DNA from: Ligula intestinalis
Lineage: Eukaryota > Platyhelminthes > Cestoda > Diphyllobothriidea > Diphyllobothriidae
DNA: 64,000 bases
Direction: 5' to 3'
Assembly: GCA_036362985.1 (NCBI GenBank)
Contig: JAYGXS010000010.1
Span: 12,494,096 to 12,558,095 of the forward strand
A program made the position numbers and the translations under genes. Shown in pieces: positions 12,501 to 22,055 of the stretch. The notes under the pieces are model-generated. The model saw nothing but the letters and a program-made list of their open reading frames with translations, had not been told where the DNA came from and did not search any database. How positions within the stretch are numbered: position 1 is the first letter of the stretch; every line of letters starts with the position of its first letter.

Positions 12501-12619
12501 CGTCTTATGACACTAAGTGTAGGGCATACCCGATTGAGGAGATTACGATCTTCAAAAAGCACAACACTTGGAAGAGGCATCCACCAGAGTTGTTGCGGTA
12601 AAGTGTTATTCATTTGCAC
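6474..12619 (-). CDS. BTB-BACK-Kelch protein (KLHL-like), multi-exon; possible pseudogene
   Basis: Proteins of this family usually bind a Cullin-3 E3 ubiquitin ligase through BTB and BACK and bind substrate through a Kelch propeller. The order on the minus strand is BTB (about 12.55-12.14 kb), BACK (12.04-11.41 kb) and Kelch repeats (from about 11.43 kb). Exons 12038-11708, 11664-11414, 10744-10522, 9208-8781, 6744-6689 and probably 6596-6474 all have GT donors and AG acceptors, and their phases match: split codons restore R, D, R and G at successive joins. The BTB part carries a 2-nt (modulo 3) frameshift and an in-frame TAA. So this copy is either inactivated or contains sequence errors. 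The first exon and start codon are not resolved. Confidence 0.8.
6689..6744 (-). CDS. Kelch gene: short exon, Kelch repeat continuation
   Basis: This 56-nt exon has acceptor TTTTTTAG and donor GTAAGC (6688-6683). It reads HYLPPSDTAECFRPQNGQ, after completing the G of FALGG. The T.E.F.P..G.W pattern is the expected second half of a Kelch blade. It ends in phase 0. Confidence 0.75.
6745..8774 (-). other. Intron of the Kelch gene
   Basis: An AT-rich intron of about 2 kb separates the 9208-8781 and 6744-6689 exons. Open frames inside it have no recognisable domains. Confidence 0.6.
8781..9208 (-). CDS. Kelch gene: exon with Kelch repeats 3-5
   Basis: This 428-nt exon has acceptor CCGATCAG and donor GTAAGT (8780-8775). 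It encodes WIALPPLSRARRASACVAL, DGRLFAIGGLG, FWQPAAPMNRARCFHSACE, HIFVAGGLSH, EWTLVQSMNQAREDFSLVL and LFALG. That is three Kelch blades with W, R and GG in the expected spacing. The final G is completed by GT of the next exon to give FALGG. Confidence 0.92.
9209..10521 (-). other. Intron of the Kelch gene
   Basis: About 1.3 kb of AT-rich sequence between two phase-matched Kelch exons. Short frames such as those near 9.6-9.9 kb read the same AT-rich stretch on both strands and look like chance frames. Confidence 0.6.
10522..10744 (-). CDS. Kelch gene: exon with Kelch repeats 1-2
   Basis: This 223-nt exon has acceptor CTAATAG and donor GTAGGT (10521-10516). It encodes QIFIIGGILGDRN, LAAPMATARGEAA, ILVYGGSG and CEMFLPSDN. 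The double-glycine strands, the M..AR spacing and E.F.P pattern are diagnostic of Kelch repeats. Phase: 2 nt in, AG out, completed to R by the next exon. Confidence 0.9.
10745..11413 (-). other. Intron of the Kelch gene
   Basis: A 669-nt AT-rich intron between the linker exon and the first Kelch-blade exon. No element or gene is recognisable within it. Confidence 0.6.
11414..11664 (-). CDS. Kelch gene: exon linking BACK to the first Kelch repeat
   Basis: This 251-nt exon has acceptor TTTCTCTCAG and donor GTAAGG (11413-11408). It encodes KLLSELVKRIGLFYS to the final AAVVIYD. The last residues join to DQIFIIGG in the next exon, forming the first blade strand. The stretch between includes LKNALVTVGTPRLGG and YDPENGKD, a linker typical of the BACK-Kelch boundary. 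Confidence 0.8.
11708..12038 (-). CDS. Kelch gene: BACK-domain exon
   Basis: This 331-nt exon lies between an acceptor GGCAG and a donor GTAAGG (11707-11702). It encodes LQRACYKLMRSQFTNF, then YGLPLENILCLLQ, NSLGVQNEEQVVKAI and VAEVRWQNISG. These match the BACK pattern (FxxLP, sE..V..A, LL..VR). The first two bases complete the R codon begun in the BTB exon, and the last AG is completed to R by the next exon. Intron 11707-11665 is only 43 nt. Confidence 0.85.
12142..12619 (-). CDS. Kelch gene: BTB/POZ region, damaged
   Basis: Motifs appear in BTB order: VIRRENSFTDV then LIRVGG, LHRLIIAI, SEYLPEKIAL, IIQDFIKKAYTGQI and INMEDFLYCAVDLRIIQVG, ending FLINR. The SEYLP, YTGQI and MEDFL parts share one frame, but an in-frame TAA follows YTGQI. 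The LHRLIIAI part is in a different frame and is joined to SEYLP by a 2-nt (modulo 3) loss near 12385. A small intron of about 35 nt between LIRVGG and LHRLI (weak GTTTTC donor, GAGCAG acceptor) could explain the first frame change, but not the second. The donor GTAAGG lies at 12141-12136. Confidence 0.65.
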
Positions 12620-15600
12620 TTATTCTAGGTGATAAGCGTTTTCAGCCAAATAAGCACCTGCAGACGCCCAGCACAGTCTACCAACTACAAGCAGCACACT
12701 AGATTTATCTTTAACATGATTGGCTGCTTCCAGACATTCATTAGCCAATCACATCGCAGGCTGAGGTAGTTAGTAGCCAACTTCACTGTACCAATTACTA
12801 CGTGTGCAGTTCCTTCTTTTACAGGGCCTTCAAATGCGGCTCCTAGCCTTAAACGACGCACCACTCAGTTGGCAGGAGGCAGAGCATTTACTGCGTACAA
12901 GCAAAAACTTAGGATGCGTGGGAAGTTATCATCACATTTTAGTCGGGGAGAAAATACGTCTTTTCAGAGGTCAGGCATTTTAATCTAGAAAGTTCAGCTG
13001 CAATTAAGCCGTAGAAAACCCTAGTATCTTTGGGCATTTATCTTCAGCTTTTTAAATCACATAACTGCAAATACAATGATGATAATAAGATGATATCCAA
13101 ATTCTCGCAGATTGGCAGCAGCTTTTGAGGTAAAGATGAGTTTTTTTATTGCCTGTGAAAATGGCAACCACTGTTATATTTGTACACGTTTGACTTCAAT
13201 GGCTCAACTTAATAATTGAGCTCTTAAGAAATTGTTCAAAACTGGAAGGGGTTGTCTAAGTGCTTTGTAAAAGAAAGTAGGTTGTAAAGAAACTCGTTTT
13301 GGTTTTAATTCAATTGTTTTCATCACAATTGGATGACCCAATCGAACCCACATAGCAGGGCAGCCTTTTGGGCAGCCAACACTCTGCTCTCTAGCTACGA
13401 GGCTCATCGTACGCCCTGAATTTAATAACGGTTGGGTCAATTTGCTTGTCCAGCCTTACTTTACATATGGAATCCACCAATACGGACGCAGTAAGCTACC
13501 TGCCTGGCAGGATTTCATATAGACGGATGAAAAATTAGAAACGACAAAGACGAGTCGTATATGGACCGGATAATTGTGATTAAAACCCAAAGTAAATTTT
13601 TCATGTTACAGCTGTCTATCACCTACAAGATGACCTGGAAAAAACGCTCTTTTTCTCATAACGATCGTATAGGCACTTACTTATTCGAACTACTGAAATT
13701 GCCCAACGATTGACAAATGCTCACAAACTGACGTTAACACGTATACGAAAATGTGGAAATAGTAATAAGCATCCCTAAACGAATTTTAAACTTAAAGGAA
13801 AAACAAAGTACTTATCATTTTTACAGGCATAGAAAATTTTTAAAGGAGCCCTAAATTCTGACAAATCGTTGTACATATGATCACTGTACGTAAATTGCAT
13901 TTAAATGTGAAATCATAACCATCCAATTTTGTGTTTATTACAACACGAGACTAACATCAGGACATATTCTCTGCATTTTAGTACTTTCAAGTGAAATATT
14001 CGTAAAGATTCTACGAAGGCTTCTAGCTACAGCCTTACTCTTTTGCATACTCAAATAGATGATATCCAAACACCTTTTAAATAAGATGCATGCACACAGG
14101 GTTCAATCAGCTGCATAGTTATAATGAGAGTGTGAATTTGAGGTTCTGTACTTTTCCGTAGAACTGAATTGTAAGGATAGTGCGGTTACTTTTACCAAGA
14201 TTCACAGATGGAGTAACTAGATATGACGTCATTGCCCTTGTTCGTGACAGAAACACATTTTTGGATTTCAGTCACGACGAGCCTTGTGATCGTCAAAATG
14301 TCTTAAACCGGAAACCTATCACATGTGCCTTGTTGGCTGGCATCCCGGTTTTGGAGACATACAGTAGTCGCCAAAGACCATGCAGCTTTCATAACTTTGT
14401 ATAAGTTTGATCATTGAACGCATCCCACTGTGAATGCACGTAGGAAAACTTACAAATAATAATGAAAATCATTATGCATATTCAGTACTTAAAACAACTA
14501 TAGGAATAACTAAGTGTTTGTGAACAAAAATAATTGTTTTTCGAAAATCCCGTGGTTGTGGTGACGTAAAAACGAGCTTTAAATCAAAACAATAAATTTG
14601 GATATTTTTTTAAGTTGAAAACTTGAAGAAACAACTTTCTTTATATACAAAGAACTTTTTATAGTGAAACTATTCTGCACATTTTACCGTTACTGCATAA
14701 GTATTTATTGAATGTTGTCGAAAAAAATGTGTCATCATTTTCCTTGTTTTCACTTTCTTCATTGATAAATTTATAAAGTGCACATCTGTTTGAAATAAGA
14801 TATTTCTAAAGAACATTTACCGAAAGAAAATATGCTCCAATATTAGTTTAAATGAACATGGGCACGTTTCTGATATAAAGAAATACCTAAAAAACAGTAA
14901 ATCACATTTTCGAGAGTGAATCATGTCCGAAGTGGAGTTCTTGAACTTTATTCCTAAGATTAATAAAAAAAACCTTTCCATAAAAGGTTACCTCTTATAA
15001 AGTGCTGTGGTTAGATATTCGGCTGACGAAGCTCTGCGTCTAATAAATTTTTCCAACATTATGTCACAATGAAATTTGGAAATTTTGAAAATTTCTTTAG
15101 GTTTCCTGAAGGTGATCGATTCAATTTGCCTGAAGATGAAAAAAACTTCCTTTTTTCTTTATAACTGATTATTTTTCGCATACGCGGATTAATTCCGCTT
15201 TCTAATATAACCTTGCGAATTCAAAAAATCTGGCCATATTCATAAGCAGTTTATGAAATGCTTGCTATTCTTCTGTCTGTTCCGTTTCTGAATAAAGCAA
15301 AAGGGGGACGTAAAGTACACAAAAACTATATTTCTATAAGATTTACATTCAAAGGCCTTTTTGTGTTAAATTTACGTTATTATATTGGTAATTTTGTGTT
15401 TGCGCCAGGAATTTTGTGCGTTATTTTTGCATAAAAACAAACATTTCTCCCTTACTGCATTTTGTGCAAAAAAATTCTCAGGATAGCTAAACATGATTTT
15501 TAAACTAAACATTTCCAATGTTACGGCAAATAAATGAGATACCTCTAACTTAGCTTCATTTTAATTTTCAACAAACTTATTCAGTTCTAGATGGGATATC

Positions 15601-15812
15601 TTTAATACCTATTTTACTTATTTTGGAGTTCCTACATAGTATAATCAACATTAAAATGCAGTTTGGTTCTCTCTTTCGTAATAGCATAGGAAATTCCTTC
15701 GATATGAGACTATCCCCAATTTCCCCAAAACTAATGGTCATTTCTTATAATAAACCTTACTAAAATGACGATTTGACTAAGTAGAAGGCTTTTACAGAAT
15801 TCAATAAACTTA
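12620..15812. other. Upstream region of the Kelch gene; no gene recognised
   Basis: AT-rich spacer. Sequences of the CCAAT/ATTGG type cluster at about 12.72-12.82 kb upstream of the minus-strand Kelch gene, but a promoter cannot be assigned. The short frame at 13440-13204 (minus) has no recognised domain. Confidence 0.4.
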
Positions 15813-16350
15813 ATGCATCAAAAAAGTGCTACTAAATATACGCTATTCCTCAAGGTCCCTTTTCAAGGGGATGCAGCATGCGAACTCTTAAGCAGATGCC
15901 TCAAGCCAGCCATAGCACAAACCTTCCCAGCAGCGAAAATGCAAGTGTTATTTTCAACCAACCTGATACTGCACGGTGAGGGTAAGGATAAGCTGCCAAA
16001 TCAGACCACTTCTATGTGTATCTACTCATTTACTTGCTCCAGTGGAGCTGGTTATATCGGTCGCACGAGTAGGCACTTATCTAAAAGAATATGGGAACAC
16101 CTCCCGGCATGGCTAGCCAAAGGTGAGAGCAAAAGCATAAACAGTTCTATCTTCGCACACATGGTTGACACCGGACATCGTGTGGACCCTTTAAGGTAAT
16201 TTACGAGGTCCCACCAAACTACTTAAAGTCCCTGGGTCAACGTCTGCTGGCAACAGCAGAAGCAACCGCAATCCGATCGAGAAAACCGGTTTTGTTTGCA
16301 CAAAAGAATCTTGTGCAAGCCCCCAACTTGGCATGGTCAACGATTAACTA
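15813..16350 (+). mobile_element. Second PLE family: GIY-YIG endonuclease and 3' end
   Basis: The frame 15813-16196 contains SMCIYSFTCSSGAGYIGRT, then HLSKRIWEHLPAWL and SINSSIFAHMVDTGHRVD. The Y..C..GAGYIGRT core and the downstream H and R residues fit the GIY-YIG nuclease of PLEs. After a frame change the sequence continues SLGQRLLATAEATAIR, a conserved C-terminal stretch shared with the copies at 26.1-26.5 and 29.4 kb. The reverse transcriptase is absent, so this is a 3' fragment. The family differs from the copies at 31-36 kb, whose nuclease core reads CSCGQSNYVG. Confidence 0.75.
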
Positions 16351-16689
16351 ACTGGCTGCACATTTCCGCGCTCTGATTGGACCCTGCATGTAAAGAAAGA
16401 CAAACTATAGATTTTTAAATTTAAACCTGCGTTGTAACTGTTTGGCCTGATGAGAAGTTACTGAAAGCGTTTGCTCGCCAAAATTGTGTTCTGAATTATT
16501 TAATGGGAATTTTTGCAACTTTGAAATGATGCTGTTTAGTTATATCTTATTTTAAAGGTTTTGATGTTCACGTCAAACAAACGGAGAATTAGTAAACTGA
16601 TCAATGAACACAGCAAATTTTTTCCAAATGAACAGGGAATTCATTCAAAGATATTCAATAACAAAGAATCTAATCATTCTCAAATACAC

Positions 16690-17005
16690 AAAACATTTCG
16701 ACTAAGGGCAAGTTCTTTTTGTATCATGAAAGTGGTTGCTTTATGTGTTAAACTTAAAAAAACTATTTAAATTTATTTTTCTAATTGATGGCTATTTTTG
16801 ACGTCGTCACACGCTGAGAATTTTCGAGAAAATTTTATTTTTCTTAACAAACACTTAGTACTTCTTATCATTATTTTAGGTACTTAATATGCCTCATGTT
16901 GTTCATTATTATTAATAAGTTTTCGTATATGTGTTCCCGCTGGTATGGGAGAAATAATCAAACGTTTACAAATTTAGGAAATTTGCTTGCAGCAGTCGCA
17001 GAACT
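16690..17005 (+). repeat. AT-rich dispersed repeat, copy 1 of 3
   Basis: It shares an ordered series of blocks with about 28.70-28.89 and 34.13-34.41 kb. These include AGTGGTTGCTTTA, AAATTTATT(T/G)TTCTAATT, GAGAATT.TCGAGAAAAT, TTAACAAACACTTA, TTAATATGCCT and, in two copies, TTTACAAATTTAGG.AA.TTGCTTG. No coding potential is evident. Confidence 0.6.
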
Positions 17006-18735
17006 GTACTTTGCGAAGGCCAGTAGCCCAAATGAAAAGGTGGGCTCGGTATTCAGGCTATGATGGTATAAGGATTTCTGATGAGCGCCTGTCAATCGAA
17101 CGTTTAACGGTGCTTGGAGGCATGTCGGATGAAAAAGAGGATGAAATACAGCCCGATAAGTGCCGTTAAACAACTGAAGCTTTGACCTAGAGATCTGGAA
17201 AGCCACTGAGCTTAACACGCTTGTTTTGTCTACTGCCGTAGAAACTGGAATATACCTACAAAATTGGCCAAATACGAGAAACGCGGATGAATCGACAGGC
17301 ACCCCGTACTTAAATGTCGCAAACCAAGTGTCAAATATTATTTGCGGCCTCTGCATGAAGCTTAAGACCAGCAGACCCCTCAACACAACCATAATACGCC
17401 CAGTGCCCTTAGCAGATAGCGCTTGCTTTTGCTTGTTCATACACTAAAACTGCACGCTAAGCCTGTCTCACTCTTGACAGCAAGTATACCTTAAGTAAAA
17501 TCACAACTATTTCTACAAGATATTATATAAATTTGCTTACACTGTGTTCATTTCTCCGAGTCTCACTGAGGCATATTAGATCCCCTGCGATTCCGTCACA
17601 GTCGAACAAAACTTGTCACACACACCTTCGCTACCCATACTGCTCCGAGGTATTTGAAGACCAAAAAGGCCAATTACGTCTCATGCGCCCAGGCGTACTT
17701 GACCTCCCTTCGCCACCAGTACGGACGGCGATATCTACCGCGTGCACCGATGGCTCGCGCGTGACTTGGTTTAGAGTGAGCAGATCCGTACAGTTTCCAA
17801 CACACTCATTCCGCCCTTACCAGACTGGCTACCGAGGCAAGCTAATTCAAAGACCTAGGGGTGGCACGCGTTTGATGAATGACAAAGCCTTACAGCCCGT
17901 CTACGCGGGCGACACACAACCTGGTTCACACCAGACTTCTCCCACAGCGAATTAGGGCCTATGCATATTAGAATTCTATAAATGTAGCAATAAGGAGGAT
18001 ATATTGCAGTCTGACGTTCTCCTCTATGAATGACAGGATTATACATTCGGGAGAATGCGTTTACGCAACGTCTCTCACAGATTCTGGCGTGCTGTCAAGC
18101 GCTCGTAGGGGGAAGTGTACTGCAGAGGTGGTTGCGCTAGTCGCACTGCCTCTTCGTCCTCCCCTAACCAGTCGTTGGTTTGCCAGCTGGTGGTGTTAGG
18201 CTTAAACGCGGTGCAGCAACCTACGCAAAGACGTGTCATATTGGCATGTGTGGTATTGGCACGCGTGTATAATGGGCGCATTTCAATAAACCAGCACGTC
18301 TGGCCCCTTCTCACCTCCGTTAGCGTCCAGAACACTTGCAATGCTGCCTGTTTTGAGGACCGAGACACACAGCCACACAACAAGGGTACCTATATAAATA
18401 TCATCTGCGTGTAAAAAATTGTATAATAGGCGATAATTTTTCTCAGTGTCGGTCTAACGGGTGATTAAATAGAGGCTATTTATTCAGAGTGGAAAGCTGG
18501 CAATTGTATTGCGCTTGTTAGACGTTGAATTCACGTTAAATCAAGCCGTAGCTTCATTATTGTTGGTGGCTTGCCAAAAACAGACACATTTCACCGGTAA
18601 ATGCAAGAAAGAAGAGAGAGATAACGAGAACTCGACACAAGGTAATCCGTTCATAGGGCTCACCTGCATATTCGTCACTGAGCTATGAATCTCGTAAGCT
18701 GTGACTGCGGTACGAGTTAGTCACCAAAGCCTAGG
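17006..18735. other. No gene recognised
   Basis: Frames of 60-160 codons occur on both strands (for example 17440-16958 minus and 17533-17952 plus), but none shows a domain I recognise, and none has a supported splice structure. Composition becomes less AT-rich from about 17.6 kb. Confidence 0.4.
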
Positions 18736-18739
18736 AGTT

Positions 18740-19070
18740 AAACCTTGCCTTCCAAGCGATCCGCGCAAGGCTCACGCCCGCACAGAACGGGGCGATGGGG
18801 CGGGCGAGTAGAGGCGGCAGCGTGCGGGAGCCACATGACTGGCGTGGTATGCGTTCTCACGGAGGCACCCGCGAGACCAAGCATGCTACGAACGAGGAGC
18901 AGGCCGAAAAATGGGCTAACGCAACGCCAATGACAGTTGGGAGAATGGCGCCAAGAACCTGCCAAAGGGCGAACGAACGCACGCGCATCAGGCATGAATA
19001 AAACACAAGGATGGCGGTGCGACACATTAAATCGAAGACGGGACGGATGAGGCCCCACGTCAGCACGTCG
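18740..19070. other. GC- and CpG-rich patch
   Basis: About 330 bp of GC-rich, CpG-dense sequence stands out from the AT-rich surroundings. Long open frames on both strands here are what such composition produces and show no domain. Its position just before the candidate exon at 19085 would suit a promoter, but no core promoter motif is clear. Confidence 0.35.
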
Positions 19071-19084
19071 AAACGTCAGCATAA

Positions 19085-19296
19085 ATGCAGTTTGGTCGCA
19101 ACATTCGTCCCTTCTTTTTCTGCCTGTCTTGGATTATGATGATCACGATATTCATCATTGTGCTCTATCTATGCGTCATCTTCTTCGTCTATCATGCCTT
19201 TCGAACCATCGTTTTAACCATGTTCAAGGCATCTTCTTCGGCGTCATCGACTCAGGCGGACAAAGCCGCTTGCTTTTTGCAATCTGTTTTTGATAG
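19085..19296 (+). CDS. Candidate first exon encoding a membrane segment
   Basis: An ATG at 19085 opens 70 codons ending at a strong donor (GATAG then GTGAGTAAAT). Residues about 11-46 are strongly hydrophobic (FFFCLSWIMMITIFIIVLYL, then FVYHAF), consistent with a transmembrane helix or signal anchor. A Ser/Ala-rich stretch and QADKAACFLQS follow. No matching downstream exon was identified, so the protein cannot be named. It may be a chance frame. Confidence 0.3.
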
Positions 19297-19439
19297 GTGA
19301 GTAAATTTTACAACAATTACAAGAATGGTTCTGTCGAACTCAGAATCGCTGCCCACCTGAGGAAAAAAGCAGTAGGAATTGCACTACTAACAAAGATTTA
19401 CCATAAGCGCCCTCGTCGACTACAAGGATTAGATATTTG

Positions 19440-19510
19440 CCAATATAAATAAAGGGAGGAGCTCCAAAAACAGCCCAGAAGAAGCAGATGCGATCGCTGG
19501 AGCAAGAACT
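19440..19510 (-). mobile_element. PLE leader remnant
   Basis: On the minus strand the block CCAGCGATCGCATCTGCTTC, followed by a TTCT-rich stretch and CTG, matches the leader that follows the hammerhead-like motif in the PLE at 35.3 kb. Neither the motif nor coding sequence survives around it in readable form. Confidence 0.45.
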
Positions 19511-19665
19511 GTATTGGCAGGAGGGTTCGGAATCTCACTCGAATTCATTTTAAGAGACAGCTGCAATTAAAATAACGAGAGGCACAATGACCGCCATATT
19601 TAAAATCTGTGGTTGCCCTGCGATCGCAGGCTACTATACGAAGAAAATATTACGACCCCCGCTTG

Positions 19666-19759
19666 GGGCCATAATTGAAGCAATTGTGATTTGTGAGTCC
19701 AGCTTAGCCATAATTGGGGCCATAATTGAAGCAATTGTGATTTGTGAGTCCAGTTTAGT
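19666..19759. repeat. 50-bp tandem duplication
   Basis: The unit beginning GGGGCCATAATTGAAGCAAT is at 19666 and again at 19716. The copies are nearly identical through TTTGTGAGTCCAG, so the duplication is recent. Confidence 0.85.
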
Positions 19760-20719
19760 TTAACTAGAATCCGGTCTGCCTTAGTCGCGTCGACCATGAC
19801 CTCACTTCCCTGACCCGCTGAACTTTGGTCACCCCTAACCGCTTCTAACAAAAACATTTTTTGCTTTTAATAGGTTTTGCCTGATTGCGCTGAATGCAAT
19901 TGTACATTAGAAACTGTTTTCGCCAGCACAATTCCCCGGCCAACTAGCTTCCGATCGGAGAAATCGCAAAGTTGGCAAAATTGATAAGCAGACTAAAGTG
20001 CGGCCTTAGAACGGAATCGAGGACCAGCACTTTCATTTCGGCCCCAAACTGCTATGCACGCTGATAAGCCGACAAATACTTGACGAACACTCAAATAATT
20101 CGTGAATCATAACATAATTTGCTTGAACAAAGCCGTGAAAGGATACCGTCCGTGGCCTTCAGTTGAAAAGGGTCCATGCCGAACGCGACTGCTATTGTTA
20201 GGGTAAAATCTACAATGCTTTAAAGTGTAGCTCATAAACATTTAGACGACTCCGAACTGGAGCCACGGCAGTTGACATCTCAGAGACAACACATGGATGA
20301 AACTTGTCACATTCACACCGGAGAGAAATGAGAGAGCGAAATTCGAATACAAACACTCCACTGGAATCCATCCCATAGCAGAAGCTTTCTGTTTGTGCAA
20401 ATGTTTCCTGTCATGATTTGCATCACTAAGCTCTGACGAATTAAGCCCGCAAAGTTTACCTGCCACTTGTGCCACGGCAGAATCTTAACCAGGCTTGCAC
20501 TCTCGATGTGTCTCATTAACATTCAAATCCTGGTTCGTGCACTTTCACTATCTTAACGAATGACATAGTCGAGGGATGGGGGGGGGGGCGACGCTCACAC
20601 ACCCAGGCGCCTTGGATGACTTGACAAAACAAGACTGATCGCCTAAGGGCAGTCTCTGCGTCAATGCACTCAGGCTGCTTTGCAATTAACGGACCTTGGG
20701 TCAACGCATATCGAGGGTC

Positions 20720-21005
20720 CACTCTGCATTTTCAGGGGCCAGACGGTCATGCAATCGATAAAGAAATGGTCCCGAGAGAAGAGGAGGCCCATTCAGAAGA
20801 AGAACCTGCGGCTACTTGAATAAACATTTTATTTTTCTGACGTTTCGCACTCTGCCGAGAATGCTTAAGCAGAAGTAACCGTAGGATAGTACGAGACATG
20901 TGCAAATCGAAGTGGTTCATGCACTGATTGCGTGGTATTTATAGTTAGTAAAGGTTATCCGCATGCCTACCATAATAATCAACTTCGGTAACCACCGAAT
21001 TTTTT
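20720..21005 (-). mobile_element. PLE 3' end and terminal region, minus strand
   Basis: Reading the minus strand, 21005-20900 corresponds to the sequence before the terminal motif in the copy at 35.5 kb (the shared ATGCGTACTATAATTG-type block and CACGCAATC). Then comes a hammerhead-like motif (20882-20827) and a leader (about 20800-20720). No coding sequence is preserved. Confidence 0.5.
20827..20882 (-). ncRNA. Hammerhead-like motif in PLE terminal repeat
   Basis: On the minus strand a 7-bp stem (GCATTCT, loop CGGC, AGAGTGC) is followed by GAAACGTCAG and AAAAATAAA. TTCT upstream can pair with AGAA downstream of GTC, as stem I. The strand that should read CTGANGA is instead GCTTAA, so activity is unlikely in this copy. 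Confidence 0.4.
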
Positions 21006-21033
21006 GCAAGAAGTGACAACCGCGTGAGTCGAG

Positions 21034-21297
21034 AGCTGCTCGAGTGTGCAGTCTATCAACAAGCGCAACGACTTTGCGTCGCCATACTGCTTACTGAGGC
21101 ATTGCTTTAGGTGGAGAATCAATCACTTGGGGAAAGCTAGGCCTATCCAGAACTCCGACGACAGCGTATATAATTATCACACAAGTATCAACCCCGCATC
21201 TGACACGGACAACGAAGTCGTGTCCAGTAATGAGTCAAAAGCGAAGTGCCAAGCCATTACCGTGCAAATTAAGACAGCGTGCCCTAGTTACAGGATC
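21034..21297 (+). mobile_element. PLE C-terminal fragment, plus strand
   Basis: The frame 21046-21297 reads INKRNDFASPYCLLRHC, then LGKARPIQNSDDSVYNYH and NPASDTDNEVVSSNES. This matches the C-terminal tail after the GIY-YIG domain in the copy at 35.5-35.7 kb (GRTGCNNNSDDSDHNCRAI and KPASDADKNAVAINEQ). It lies head to head with the minus-strand fragment ending near 21.0 kb. Confidence 0.65.
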
Positions 21298-21850
21298 TGA
21301 TATTTATATTACGCCTGTTGATGACCACTACGAACTACAAATGCAATGCAGCCTGTGCATATATCACTCCCATTTTTGCATGTCTCAAAACATCCTACGG
21401 ATAACTGTGATTAAGGACTCTCGACAGAACCAAAATCATCAGGAAAATAAATTTATTGTTCTCGCATATTCACTTGTTTCAGTAGGCCCATTTTTGATAA
21501 GGAGGACGTGTATAGTAAGAAAAACAGAACACGGGAATAGGAACGTCACACCCACTTAAGCTAGGGGGGTTGTGGCTATTCTCAGGAAGAGTCAAAATTC
21601 CCGTGCCTTGGCCTAGCAGTTACTCTGACGAAAGCTAAGCTGTAACTGCTATGCCAATCCTAGCCCCGCTACTATTTATACCACTTTCTTGTCTCGGAAG
21701 ACGCCGCATTTGTTACTCCAGGAACCAACACATCCAACAATTGTTTTTGGTCAAATTTAGTGTTTTAGGTTAGAGAAGTCTTCTATGGCCACCCCTGCTG
21801 AGTAAAAGTAGGTGAATTTAAGGAAAATATCCTGTAGGGTAACTATTTAT

Positions 21851-22055
21851 GTGCTCTAACCCTGATATCAACCCTAACAAAAACCTAAGACCTTATCTTT
21901 ACCCCAGACCTATCCTTAACCTAAATCCTCCGTTCAACGCGAACTCAAACATTAAACTTTCACATTAACCACGCCCTTATAACTAATTCTGACATAAGCC
22001 CCAACCTTAACTCTAAACACAACACTAAACTTGACCTTAAGTCTATACTTAATTT
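21851..22055 (+). repeat. Degenerate telomere-like CCCTAA-rich stretch
   Basis: About 200 bp is built of diverged hexamer-like words: CTAACCCT, CAACCCTAAC, CCTTAACCTAAATCC, CCCAACCTTAACTCTAA and others. Flatworm telomeres are TTAGGG/CCCTAA, so this could be a decayed interstitial telomeric array. It could also be an unrelated C/T/A-rich satellite. Confidence 0.4.

Noticed and set aside
18738..19082. Long open frames on both strands in the GC-rich patch
   Set aside because: High GC reduces stop codons. Overlapping frames in several phases without a domain are expected by chance.
19021..19085. Possible hammerhead ribozyme at GGATGAGGCCCC ... CGAAACGTCAG
   Set aside because: GATGAG and GAAAC-GTC are present, but the stem between them does not form (only about three pairs), CTGATGA is CGGATGA, and the flanks do not match the PLE terminal regions.
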